Translations under genes and position numbers: made by a program
From: Armatimonadota bacterium
GTDB lineage: Bacteria; Armatimonadota; Armatimonadia; Armatimonadales; Armatimonadaceae
Assembly: GCA_014380815.1 (NCBI GenBank)
Contig: JACMJB010000169.1
Coordinates: forward strand, 1 to 33,008
Reading direction: 5' to 3'
Length of the DNA: 33,008 nucleotides
In this document: piece by piece, positions 23,747 to 30,383 of the stretch
How the letters are laid out: every line of letters starts with the position of its first letter
How positions within the stretch are numbered: position 1 is the first letter of the stretch
Notes under the pieces: model-generated
The model's database searches: none
What the model was told of the DNA's origin: nothing
Seen by the model: only the letters and a program-made list of their open reading frames with translations

Positions 23747-24480
23747 GTCTTGTTTCCATTCTCGGTTTCCCGGCGGCGCTCGCTGTGCGTATCCTCACGG
23801 GTATCAATCCAGAGCGAGAGTAGCCTGACTGGCAGCCGATCAGCGTCCTCGGAGTCCCCAGCGTCCCCGGCGGGTCCGTAGGAGTGGCGCTCGGCGCACC
23901 AGAACGCGGCGGCATCCCCCTCATGGAGTGGGTAGACACGACCCGCGACTGTCAGCGCTGCCGTGCCCCGCAGGCAAAAAACGATCTCTTCGCCGGGATG
24001 TGTCACCGACTCACTCTCCGCGAACAGCTCCAGCACGGCGGCGTTCAGGCGTCCGCCCGGCAGTCGGCAGTTCAGGACCGAAAGCAGCACAGTTTCATCG
24101 GCGGCGAACGAGGATCTTCCCCCAGCACCGGCGGGGGCTTGTCGGACCTCCTGGTCACGAGAATGAAGGACGACCGGGGAATCCTCCGGTTCAGGACGGG
24201 TGAGCTGCGCGACATGGATCCCCAGCGCCTCACAAACGTGGGTGAGCGTTGCGTAGGAGGGCGTCAGCCCCTTTTCCAGCCGCAGAATCGTGTTTTTGTT
24301 GACCCCGGATCGCTCGGCCAGGTCGCGCACCGAGAGATCCTGCTTCAAGCGGTATCGCTGGATTCTCGCCCCCAGCGTTTTCGGGGAGGGGGTCATCACG
24401 AAGTCAGGCTTTTCGCTTGGCGGCGGGGCTGCGCTCGCGACGGTGGCACGAGGAATCGTTGCGTTTTCCGTCTTGGTCAT
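23743..24480 (-). CDS. XRE-family regulator with C-terminal cupin domain
   Basis: 245 residues. A helix-turn-helix of the XRE type (about residues 36-92) contains LGARIQRYRLKQDLSVRDLA, ERSGVNKNTILRLEKGLTPS and LTHVCEALGI. The C-terminal half is a cupin (about 140-220), with SVTHPGEEIVFCLRGTAALT, VYPLHEGDAAAFWCAERHSY and a final VRLLSLWID. Such regulators bind a small ligand in the cupin and often control adjacent amino acid or polyamine metabolism. Its co-transcription with an amino acid racemase suggests a D- or L-amino acid ligand; this is inference. The start codon lies ten bases after a TATACT and has no ribosome site. An inverted repeat upstream is a candidate operator. Confidence 0.9.
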   Translation of the reverse strand: MTKTENATIPRATVASAAPPPSEKPDFVMTPSPKTLGARIQRYRLKQDLSVRDLAERSGVNKNTILRLEKGLTPSYATLTHVCEALGIHVAQLTRPEPEDSPVVLHSRDQEVRQAPAGAGGRSSFAADETVLLSVLNCRLPGGRLNAAVLELFAESESVTHPGEEIVFCLRGTAALTVAGRVYPLHEGDAAAFWCAERHSYGPAGDAGDSEDADRLPVRLLSLWIDTREDTHSERRRETENGNKT

Positions 24481-24490
24481 ATTCGCTGAC

Positions 24491-24506
24491 AGTATAACAC
24501 CAATCG
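24491..24506 (-). promoter_or_regulatory. Extended -10 promoter element of the XRE-racemase operon
   Basis: The minus strand reads CGATTGGTGTTATACT, ten bases before the ATG at 24480. TGT-TATACT is an extended -10. It matches the element before the WaaC-like gene in 14 of 16 positions. Confidence 0.58.
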
Positions 24507-24524
24507 AGGTCTTTTGTTAGACCT
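24507..24524. promoter_or_regulatory. Inverted repeat, candidate operator in the divergent XRE/caspase-like intergenic region
   Basis: AGGTCT (24507-24512) and AGACCT (24519-24524) are perfect 6-bp inverted arms around TTTGTT. They cover the expected -35 zone of the XRE promoter, whose -10 is at 24491-24496. Autorepression by the XRE protein is the simplest reading. The other half of the gap (24525-24600) holds a GTGTCACAC half-palindrome and AT-rich sequence, but no clear promoter for the caspase-like gene. Confidence 0.45.
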
Positions 24525-24600
24525 GTCTTATCTTGTGTCACACTATATCTTTTCACGTTTTTTCGGGCACGCTTCCCGCTGAAATCGCGTAGCTCGTACT

Positions 24601-26145
24601 ATGAAAAAATCTCTGATTAAAGCGCCGCTCCATTTTTCATCTTCCAGTCCGCGGGCGAAACGTATCCACGAAACGCGGGCCGCCCGTTTGGCGGTGCTTT
24701 CTGCGGCATTTTTGATGGGGGTACACCCCGCTGACGCTGCCCCCGCCGAGACGGTTCTGACCGTGGGCGGCGGGCCGGACCTGGCGCATAATCAGGTAGC
24801 GATTGAGAGCAATGTTGCGTACCTGAGTCGGCTTTTGCCCGCCGGGACGCCCAATACCATCCTGTTTGCGGATGGCCGGACGGATACCAGCACCGTGCAG
24901 TATAGCGATGCGGGAGCGGCTCTGTCGGACGAGGAGCAGGCATTTCGTCTCGCCTTTCGCCAGAACACGGATACTTCCGTTCTCCGGTACCGGGCACCAA
25001 AGATCAAGTCGGTGGCTGGTCCCGCGCGGCGCGCTTCGATCCACGCCCAATTTGACACCCTTTCCACCTCGAAAGCGGCGGGGTCCCTGTTGCTGTACTT
25101 TACCGGACACGGCTCGCCGTCCCGCAGCGATCCCAATAACAATACCTATGATCTCTGGGGCGAGCGCGGCCTGACGGTGCAGGAGCTAAGCGCGGAGATC
25201 GCTCGACTCCCGGAAGGACGCCCGGTGACTCTCGTTATGGTCCAGTGCTTTTCCGGAGCCTTCGGCAATCTGCTTTTCGAGGGAGGCAAGCCGGGGGCGA
25301 ATCTGGTCAAGCGCCCGATCTGCGGCTTTTTCGCGACTACCAATGACCGCGTCGCTGCGGGCTGTACACCGGAGGTCAACGAAGCCGATTACAAAGACTT
25401 CACTTCTTATTTCTTCGCCGCGCTGACGGGTCGTGACCGTCTGGGACGCGCTGTTCCTCCACCGGACTACAACAAGGATGGCAGAGTCGGCATGGATGAG
25501 GCGTTTGCATACGCCCTGGTGGCGGAGCCGTCCGTAGATGTGCCGGTGGCAACCAGCGATCTGCTGCTTCGCCAACAGATCACACTGAGCGACGATATTC
25601 TGGCGGGCACATCCGCTGCGCGTGTCCGTGCCCTTGCCTCTCCCTCCCAGAAAGCGGCCTTTGACGGCATCTCCCGTGCTCTAGGTGATGAATCTGAGGA
25701 CCGGCTCAAACACGCGCTCGATCTGGTCCGCTCCCAGATGCAACCCACCCGCCGGACGCGCACCGGGGGCGATATCTCACCGGGAATGGCCGATGCGGCG
25801 AAGGCGCTCCAGGAGACGCGGCGAAAGCTGGAGCAGCAGTTTCCCGGTCTTCGGGAGAACCGGAAGACCGCGCCGTTCGAAGAGGCGCGCGTGCGCGCGC
25901 TTGCCTTTCTGAAATCCCGCCCCGAAACAGTCCAAAGCCTCCTTGCCGCCGGTGCGACACTCGATCAGCGACAGGAGGAGCGCTACAGCCGCGAATTAAA
26001 AGGCGTGCGCTCCCTGCGGCTGCTGCGGGTCGCGAAATCGGTCCTGCTGGAGGCGCAGCTCCGCGCCGGTGGCAACGCGGAGAAGATCGCGCAGTTTGAA
26101 CAGCTCAAGCAGCTCGAGGCGGACAACCCCCTCAGAACCTCGTGA
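24601..26145 (+). CDS. Exported caspase-like (peptidase C13/C14-type) protein with one EF-hand
   Basis: 514 residues. A basic N-terminus and hydrophobic ARLAVLSAAFLMGVHPADAA suggest a secretion signal. The caspase/legumain fold is marked by LLLYFTGHGSPSR (catalytic His170) and TLVMVQCFSGAFGNLLF (catalytic Cys216), at the usual spacing of about 45 residues. DYNKDGRVGMDE (289-300) is a canonical EF-hand loop (Asp, Asn, Asp, Gly, Glu at positions 1, 3, 5, 6, 12), which would bind Ca2+. The last 150 residues are charged, probably coiled helices (EDRLKHALDLVRSQM, QETRRKLEQQF, FEQLKQLEADN). It is probably a cysteine endopeptidase in the cell envelope; specificity is unknown. No good ribosome site precedes the ATG. 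It is divergent from the XRE operon. Confidence 0.83.
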   Translation: MKKSLIKAPLHFSSSSPRAKRIHETRAARLAVLSAAFLMGVHPADAAPAETVLTVGGGPDLAHNQVAIESNVAYLSRLLPAGTPNTILFADGRTDTSTVQYSDAGAALSDEEQAFRLAFRQNTDTSVLRYRAPKIKSVAGPARRASIHAQFDTLSTSKAAGSLLLYFTGHGSPSRSDPNNNTYDLWGERGLTVQELSAEIARLPEGRPVTLVMVQCFSGAFGNLLFEGGKPGANLVKRPICGFFATTNDRVAAGCTPEVNEADYKDFTSYFFAALTGRDRLGRAVPPPDYNKDGRVGMDEAFAYALVAEPSVDVPVATSDLLLRQQITLSDDILAGTSAARVRALASPSQKAAFDGISRALGDESEDRLKHALDLVRSQMQPTRRTRTGGDISPGMADAAKALQETRRKLEQQFPGLRENRKTAPFEEARVRALAFLKSRPETVQSLLAAGATLDQRQEERYSRELKGVRSLRLLRVAKSVLLEAQLRAGGNAEKIAQFEQLKQLEADNPLRTS

Positions 26146-26227
26146 GAGGACGTATCAGTGACCGCTCTTTGTCCGATCTGGCGTCCAATCCAGTCTGGGG
26201 CCGGAACTTCTTTCTTCCAATGAGCGA

Positions 26228-26233
26228 TATAAT
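26228..26233 (+). promoter_or_regulatory. -10 box upstream of the small membrane protein gene
   Basis: TATAAT preceded by GAGCGA and followed by AGAAGTG. The -35 position reads AACTTC or GAACTT, both weak. The predicted transcript would start near 26240 and carry about 50 bases of leader including a hairpin. Confidence 0.5.
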
Positions 26234-26252
26234 AGAAGTGTGGGTGCGATGT

Positions 26253-26270
26253 TTTGGGGGAGACCCCAAA
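26253..26270 (+). promoter_or_regulatory. 5'-leader hairpin with GNRA-type loop abutting the ribosome site
   Basis: TTTGGGG (26253-26259) and CCCCAAA (26264-26270) form a perfect 7-bp stem closed by GAGA, a GNRA tetraloop. The AAAGGAG ribosome site begins inside the 3' arm (26268-26274). The site is also unusually far (14 bases) from the ATG at 26289. It could stabilise the mRNA or set translation level; no known riboswitch class is recognised. Confidence 0.5.
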
Positions 26271-26288
26271 GGAGACAGCGATTAACCA

Positions 26289-26723
26289 ATGATTCCACTA
26301 ATTTCAAAAACCGTTCTGCGGCGGGTCGGGGGACAGGTCGCGGCCCAGGCGGTCGGTGAGCAGCGCAAGCCAGGCAATCTGCTTGACTTCAAACTGGGCG
26401 TCTCGCTGCTGCGGGACCGGCGTGTTCCCGCCGCCACAAAGCTTCTCGCACTGAGCATCGGCGTTGGCCTGACATTCGCTCTGGAGGCGTTCGAGATGCC
26501 ACTGGAGGCGTTTGTCGCGCTGGTTCTACCAGGAGTCGGTCTTGCCGCCAACTTTGCCATGGACGGCATCGAGGCAATTCTCTGCCCGCTGATCTTTGCC
26601 GCGCTCGCGGTGCCGCACCTTGCTCCCCAGACGGTCGCTGCGGAAGCCCGCGCGGTCCGGCGCGGCCTTCCCAACCCGCAGCCTTCACCCCTGCAGGCGT
26701 CTGGTCCTTCCCGCCGCCGCTGA
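26289..26723 (+). CDS. Small predicted membrane protein of unknown function (YkvA/DUF1232-like segment)
   Basis: 144 residues. After an amphipathic N-terminus, LLRDRRVPAATKLLALSIGV resembles the RDxRxPxxxKLLL lead-in of DUF1232/YkvA-type proteins, but the following Pro-Asp-Leu-Ile-Pro-Asp signature of that family is replaced by EMPLEAFVALVLPGVGLAAN. Two hydrophobic spans (about 50-68 and 72-108) would cross the membrane. The C-terminal 35 residues are Pro/Arg-rich and polar. No enzyme motif is present. It has its own promoter, a structured leader and a strong terminator, so it is a single-gene unit. Confidence 0.72.
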   Translation: MIPLISKTVLRRVGGQVAAQAVGEQRKPGNLLDFKLGVSLLRDRRVPAATKLLALSIGVGLTFALEAFEMPLEAFVALVLPGVGLAANFAMDGIEAILCPLIFAALAVPHLAPQTVAAEARAVRRGLPNPQPSPLQASGPSRRR

Positions 26724-26745
26724 CATCGTGTCGGTGAAGGTTAAG

Positions 26746-26782
26746 AAACGCCCCGTGTCCTAAGGGACACGGGGCGTTTTTT
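26746..26782 (+). terminator. Strong intrinsic terminator
   Basis: CGCCCCGTGTCC (26749-26760), a TAAG loop and GGACACGGGGCG (26765-26776) make a 12-bp perfect stem, extended by AAA/TTT pairing and followed by six T residues (26777-26782). It ends the small membrane protein transcript. It is the only textbook rho-independent terminator noticed in the window. Confidence 0.93.
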
Positions 26783-26906
26783 GTTTCTGACCGGGGCGCG
26801 GCTGCAGGGGGGCATTAATAACGAAACACGCCGCTTTTCCGATAAGTAAGGGAAGACGTTCGTTTTTCTGGGTACAGATGGGCTATCTACAGAATCGAGG
26901 CAGGCG

Positions 26907-28172
26907 ATGTTTCGTACGAGACGATCCGTTCTCTTTGCCGCTGCCGTGGCCGTCGCACTAGCGGGTACGGCAGTCTACCTCCGTGGATCTGCTCCCCCGA
27001 GTGGTGTCGGCGGATCGCGGCTGGCTGCGGCAGTGAAGAGGGGGATTCCATCACCACCTCGAACGGAGCACGCCGCCTCCGGCGAGATCAACCCTCGTTT
27101 TGCGCCCTCTTACGCACTCGGCGGTGCGACCTTCACCGGTTTTGTAAGCGATTCTTACGCGCAGTGTGCGCCTCGAACTCGCCCCGCGGGCGCGGCAGAG
27201 TTCTACCGCTGGCTGGACGCCGCCTATGCCGGAGCACGCCGCAGCGCCGGCGTGCCTCCAGAAGTCACGGAAAAGGGTCCACTCGGGGCGGCGCTGGATT
27301 CCGAGCGGGTGCGGCTCGCCGCAGTTCAGGACCCGCTGGCGCGGGCAAGGCGGGAGCGGCAGGTCGCGGCTTGGGCGCACCGAATGGTGAAGAAGGCTAT
27401 CCCACGCTTCAGCCTGGAGCGGGGTTTCGAATTCTATAACATGGCCCATGGGGGCCAGCGGCAGTGCTACTCTCAGTCCGTCCTGATTGCGGGGATGCTG
27501 CAGCGCGCCGGGATCCCTGCCGGGGTCGTGATGGTCTGGAAGAGCCTGGACGGGGTGTTAAGCAACAACGGACATGCGGTCGTGGTTGCCCGGCTTGCCA
27601 GCGGCAGACACCTGCTGGTGGATGCCTCGGATGCCGCCCCATTCCCCCGTCAGCAGGGGCTTTTCGTTCGGCGAAACGGGCAGTATCAGTATGTCACGCC
27701 GCTGTTCGCGGCGGGCGATTCTGAGATCGTCGGCTACCGGCTCAAGTCCAATCGGAATCGCATCACGGTCGGGGAGGTGTGTACACTGGACCTGCCCTTC
27801 CTGCGCTCTCAGTTTTATTACTATCGTGGCGAGCGTGCTCCCGGCGGAGCGTTCGACTCGAAGAAGACCATGGCAGGGCTTTCCGAATCGGCGCGGCGGC
27901 TCCGAACCGCCACTCAGCTTTGCCCGGAGAACCCGCTGGCTGTCTACATGCTGGGCCGCGTCTATCAACGCCAGGGGCGCCGACAAGCTGCCCGCGAGCG
28001 GTTTACAGATGCCTACGGACAGTACCGGGCCTTCGGCTACGTCCCCAGCGGGACAAAAGATGCCTTTGCCCTGGTGACGCCCCGCCCCAGAAAGTCCGTT
28101 TTCCTGGCGACCTCCCGCCCTACGAATGCCGGAAGGTCAGATAGTGAATGGGCGGCTTCGCACCGGAGGTGA
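26907..28172 (+). CDS. Membrane-anchored transglutaminase-like protein
   Basis: 421 residues. RTRRSVLFAAAVAVALAGTA is a signal anchor. A Cys-His-Asp triad in the transglutaminase/papain-like order is visible: GGQRQCYSQSVLIAGMLQRA (Cys187), NNGHAVVVARLASGRHLLVD (His223) and the VDASD that ends this segment (Asp239). The helix after the Cys (LIAGMLQRAGIPAGVVMVW) and the strand-bound His are typical of transglut_core domains. The C-terminal third has one TPR-like helix pair (AVYMLGRVYQRQGRRQAARE). Relatives act as proteases or amidases in the envelope, or lack activity. GAGG lies six bases before the ATG. The last 53 bases overlap the convergent DUF5335 gene, and the C-terminal tail (SVFLATSRPTNAGRSDSEWA) looks non-conserved. 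Confidence 0.75.
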   Translation: MFRTRRSVLFAAAVAVALAGTAVYLRGSAPPSGVGGSRLAAAVKRGIPSPPRTEHAASGEINPRFAPSYALGGATFTGFVSDSYAQCAPRTRPAGAAEFYRWLDAAYAGARRSAGVPPEVTEKGPLGAALDSERVRLAAVQDPLARARRERQVAAWAHRMVKKAIPRFSLERGFEFYNMAHGGQRQCYSQSVLIAGMLQRAGIPAGVVMVWKSLDGVLSNNGHAVVVARLASGRHLLVDASDAAPFPRQQGLFVRRNGQYQYVTPLFAAGDSEIVGYRLKSNRNRITVGEVCTLDLPFLRSQFYYYRGERAPGGAFDSKKTMAGLSESARRLRTATQLCPENPLAVYMLGRVYQRQGRRQAARERFTDAYGQYRAFGYVPSGTKDAFALVTPRPRKSVFLATSRPTNAGRSDSEWAASHRR

Positions 28173-28491
28173 CTTCCAGAACCTCGTCGGGGTTTACCTC
28201 GCTGCTCAGGACACCCGCCCCTGGTTTGTGAAAGACCGCTTTGGGCGCCGGAATCGCGTGCGTCTTTCCGTGACCGCCGCCCGTCGCCCCAAGAACCAGT
28301 TCGATGATGCCTGCGCCATCCGCGCCGTCCGCATCGTAGCCGATGGAGACAAACGGCAGATCTCGCGTCTCGATGACCGGGCTGCTCATCGGGTCTACGT
28401 CTTCGATAGTCACCAGCGCTCCCCGGTGCCGCTCCGAGAAGTCGGAAAGGTATTTTTCCCAGTCGGACTGGGGGATCTCATGTGTCGCCAT
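28120..28491 (-). CDS. DUF5335 family protein
   Basis: 123 residues, the usual size. The start THEIPQSDWEKYLSDFSERH, the LVTIEDVD strand, RDLPFVSIGYDADG and a C-terminal VLEVTSGAKPPIHYLTFR follow the DUF5335 pattern, a small soluble domain of unknown role, frequent in soil and extremophile bacteria. No catalytic residue is evident. An AAGGAA site is 12 bases before the ATG, a little far. It overlaps the end of the transglutaminase-like gene on the opposite strand. The 95 bp between it and clpP contain nothing recognisable. Confidence 0.78.
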   Translation of the reverse strand: MATHEIPQSDWEKYLSDFSERHRGALVTIEDVDPMSSPVIETRDLPFVSIGYDADGADGAGIIELVLGATGGGHGKTHAIPAPKAVFHKPGAGVLSSEVNPDEVLEVTSGAKPPIHYLTFRHS

Positions 28492-28586
28492 CGGGTTTTG
28501 ATGTTCCTTCCGTCCGGTGAACGAAGGATCGCTCCGCAGACTGGGTTATTGAAGCAATCATACCCGGATAAGCCACAAAAGCCGTC

Positions 28587-29210
28587 TCACCAGCGGCTGG
28601 ACACGCCGACCGGGGAGGCAGGTGAACTCGGAGAGTGGTCCACGATGTTGTCTATCAGACCATACGCAGTCGCCTCTTCCGCCGACATAAAGAAGTCCCG
28701 CTGAATGTCGGTCTTGATCCGCTCCTCGGATTGACCAGTGCGCTCGGACAGGATCTGGGCGAGGACGCGATTATGATAGAGCGCTTCGCGGGCCTGGATT
28801 TCGATGTCCATCGCGGTCCCTTGAAACCCGCCGCTGACCTGGTGGATCATCATCCGCGCGTGTTTGAGGGCGGACCGCTTACCTGGCGCGCCCCCGGCCA
28901 GCAGCACGGCGGCGATCGAGGATGCGCTGCCCATGCAGATGGTTGCGACATCCGGCTTGATGGTCTGCATGGTGTCATACATGGCGAGTCCCGACGACAC
29001 CACGCCGCCCGGCGAGTTGATATACAGTTCAATATCGCGGTCCGGATCCTGCTTTTCCAAAAACAGCAGCTGCGCGATGACGACGTTCGCCAGGTGGTCG
29101 TCCACCTGTTCACCCAGAACGATGATGCGGTCTTTGAGAAGCCGCGAGTAGATATCGTAGCCACGCTCACCGCGCGCATCTTGCTCCACCACATAGGGAA
29201 TAACTGGCAT
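28587..29210 (-). CDS. clpP: ATP-dependent Clp protease proteolytic subunit
   Basis: 207 residues, the same length as E. coli ClpP. It assembles into a double-heptamer serine protease in the cytoplasm, fed by ClpX or ClpA/C. The conserved [20 protein letters not shown], the oxyanion segment [20 protein letters not shown], and the triad Ser98 ([14 protein letters not shown]), His123 (ARMMIHQ) and Asp172 ([13 protein letters not shown]) are present. GSASSIAA replaces the commoner GQAASMGA around the nucleophile, a mild deviation. AAGGAG lies eight bases before the ATG. The gene is not next to clpX or tig, so it may be one of several clpP paralogues. Confidence 0.95.
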   Translation of the reverse strand: MPVIPYVVEQDARGERGYDIYSRLLKDRIIVLGEQVDDHLANVVIAQLLFLEKQDPDRDIELYINSPGGVVSSGLAMYDTMQTIKPDVATICMGSASSIAAVLLAGGAPGKRSALKHARMMIHQVSGGFQGTAMDIEIQAREALYHNRVLAQILSERTGQSEERIKTDIQRDFFMSAEEATAYGLIDNIVDHSPSSPASPVGVSSRW

Positions 29211-29278
29211 TTTTACTTCTCCTTACGGGACGCGACGGGTGTCGTCCCGGCGTTCCCTCTCACTCTGCAAACCGAGTT

Positions 29279-29812
29279 TTACGCTCTCACAAACGCCGCG
29301 CCGCGGGGGCGACGTTCGCTTCGTCTCTTCTGCCCTCGATCAAGAACAAGGAAGAGGGCAAGCCGCGCCAGCGCCCCACCAAAGGAGACAGTGGCGGCTG
29401 CGCGGAGCGGGGCATGCTCGATGACCAGTCGGGTCGCCGCCCCGTCCTGCTCCGGGATCAGCGTCCAGGTAACCCGGGTCGTCAGGGCTTTTTGCTCGCC
29501 GGATTCTGGCGATATAACGCGCCACCAGAGCGAGAGTCGCCGCTCACCATCGGCCTCAGCTACCTCATAAGCGATTCGCACGGTGGGCGTGGCCCGAAGC
29601 GTGACCGACTCCCCCGTGGTATCCAGCGGTCTGGGAGCGTCCCCACGGGAAGAAGGAGCAATGGAGAGCAGCCACTTCTCGATGGCCTCGGGCTGGGTCA
29701 GCGCGCGCCATACGCGGCGCGGCGAATGCGGCAGAGTCCGCTCCAGTCGGACCGTTTCGGGCGGGACCGCAATCTCATCCAAGGGGGTATCTAAAGGGGT
29801 GGTGTTCTTCAT
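29279..29812 (-). CDS. SRPBCC / AHSA1 family protein
   Basis: 177 residues. A START-like (Bet v 1-fold) protein of the Aha1-homology type: VRLERTLPHSPRRVWRALTQ, PEAIEKWLLS, the strand VRIAYEVAEADGERRLSLWW, and VTWTLIPEQDGAATRLVIEH followed by a long C-terminal helix ALARLALFLVLDRGQKRR. The cavity binds small hydrophobic ligands in related proteins, but the ligand is unknown here. It overlaps the ArsR gene by ATGA, the common ArsR-AHSA1 arrangement, and is presumably controlled by it. Confidence 0.87.
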   Translation of the reverse strand: MKNTTPLDTPLDEIAVPPETVRLERTLPHSPRRVWRALTQPEAIEKWLLSIAPSSRGDAPRPLDTTGESVTLRATPTVRIAYEVAEADGERRLSLWWRVISPESGEQKALTTRVTWTLIPEQDGAATRLVIEHAPLRAAATVSFGGALARLALFLVLDRGQKRRSERRPRGAAFVRA

Positions 29813-30156
29813 TTATCTTCCTCCTCACGCTTCGCCTCTTCCTCTAAGTAGCTGGACAGAGCATCCAGCTTTTCGGTCCAGAACCGCTCATAGGTCCGTG
29901 CCCAGTCGGAGACTTCGCGAAGCGGGTGCGCCTCCAAACGGTACCATCGCTCGCGTCCCGCCTGCCGCACCGAAACCAGACCCGCCGCGCGCAGCACCTT
30001 CAGGTGCTGCGAAACCGCCGAAAGCGTCATCGCCAGCGGAGCGGCGATCTGTGTGGGAGTCCGCTCATCGGCACCGCAAAGGTGCCGAAGAATCGCCCGC
30101 CGGGTAGGATCGGCGATCGCCTGAAATACGCTGGGTTCCGCGGCTGTTGGACTCAC
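29809..30156 (-). CDS. ArsR-family transcriptional regulator
   Basis: 115 residues, a winged helix-turn-helix. IADPTRRAILRHLCGADERT and PTQIAAPLAMTLSAVSQHLK, followed by VLRAAGLVSVRQAGRERWYR, are diagnostic. No metal-binding Cys-x-Cys is present, so it is of the metal-independent, ligand- or redox-responsive kind that accompanies AHSA1 proteins. The GTG start at 30156 lies six bases after a perfect TATAAT and has no Shine-Dalgarno sequence. It is probably an autorepressor of this two-gene operon through the palindrome in the promoter spacer. Confidence 0.92.
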   Translation of the reverse strand: MSPTAAEPSVFQAIADPTRRAILRHLCGADERTPTQIAAPLAMTLSAVSQHLKVLRAAGLVSVRQAGRERWYRLEAHPLREVSDWARTYERFWTEKLDALSSYLEEEAKREEEDK

Positions 30157-30162
30157 GCTTCG

Positions 30163-30192
30163 ATTATACTTTAGTAATTACTTAAATGTCAA
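30163..30192 (-). promoter_or_regulatory. Consensus leaderless promoter with spacer palindrome, ArsR-AHSA1 operon
   Basis: On the minus strand TTGACA (30187-30192), an 18-base spacer and TATAAT (30163-30168) are both perfect sigma-70 hexamers. Six bases later comes the GTG, so the transcript should begin at the start codon. The spacer contains AGTAATTACT, a perfect 10-bp palindrome with further partial symmetry, centred between the hexamers where an ArsR dimer would block polymerase. Confidence 0.85.
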
Positions 30193-30383
30193 GGCTTCAG
30201 GAATTGGCGACAGGGTTCCGTGGAAAAAATTGGAGAAAACGATTGGGGGAGCAGAGCGGTACGACATCGGGAGAAGCGACCACCCCTGAAAAACTGACCC
30301 GCAAACCAGGGTGCCCGAATCGGTCTCGCTGACGCGGCGGCAGATTCGGTAGCTTCATCTGCTCTTGTGACGTAACCTGATAC

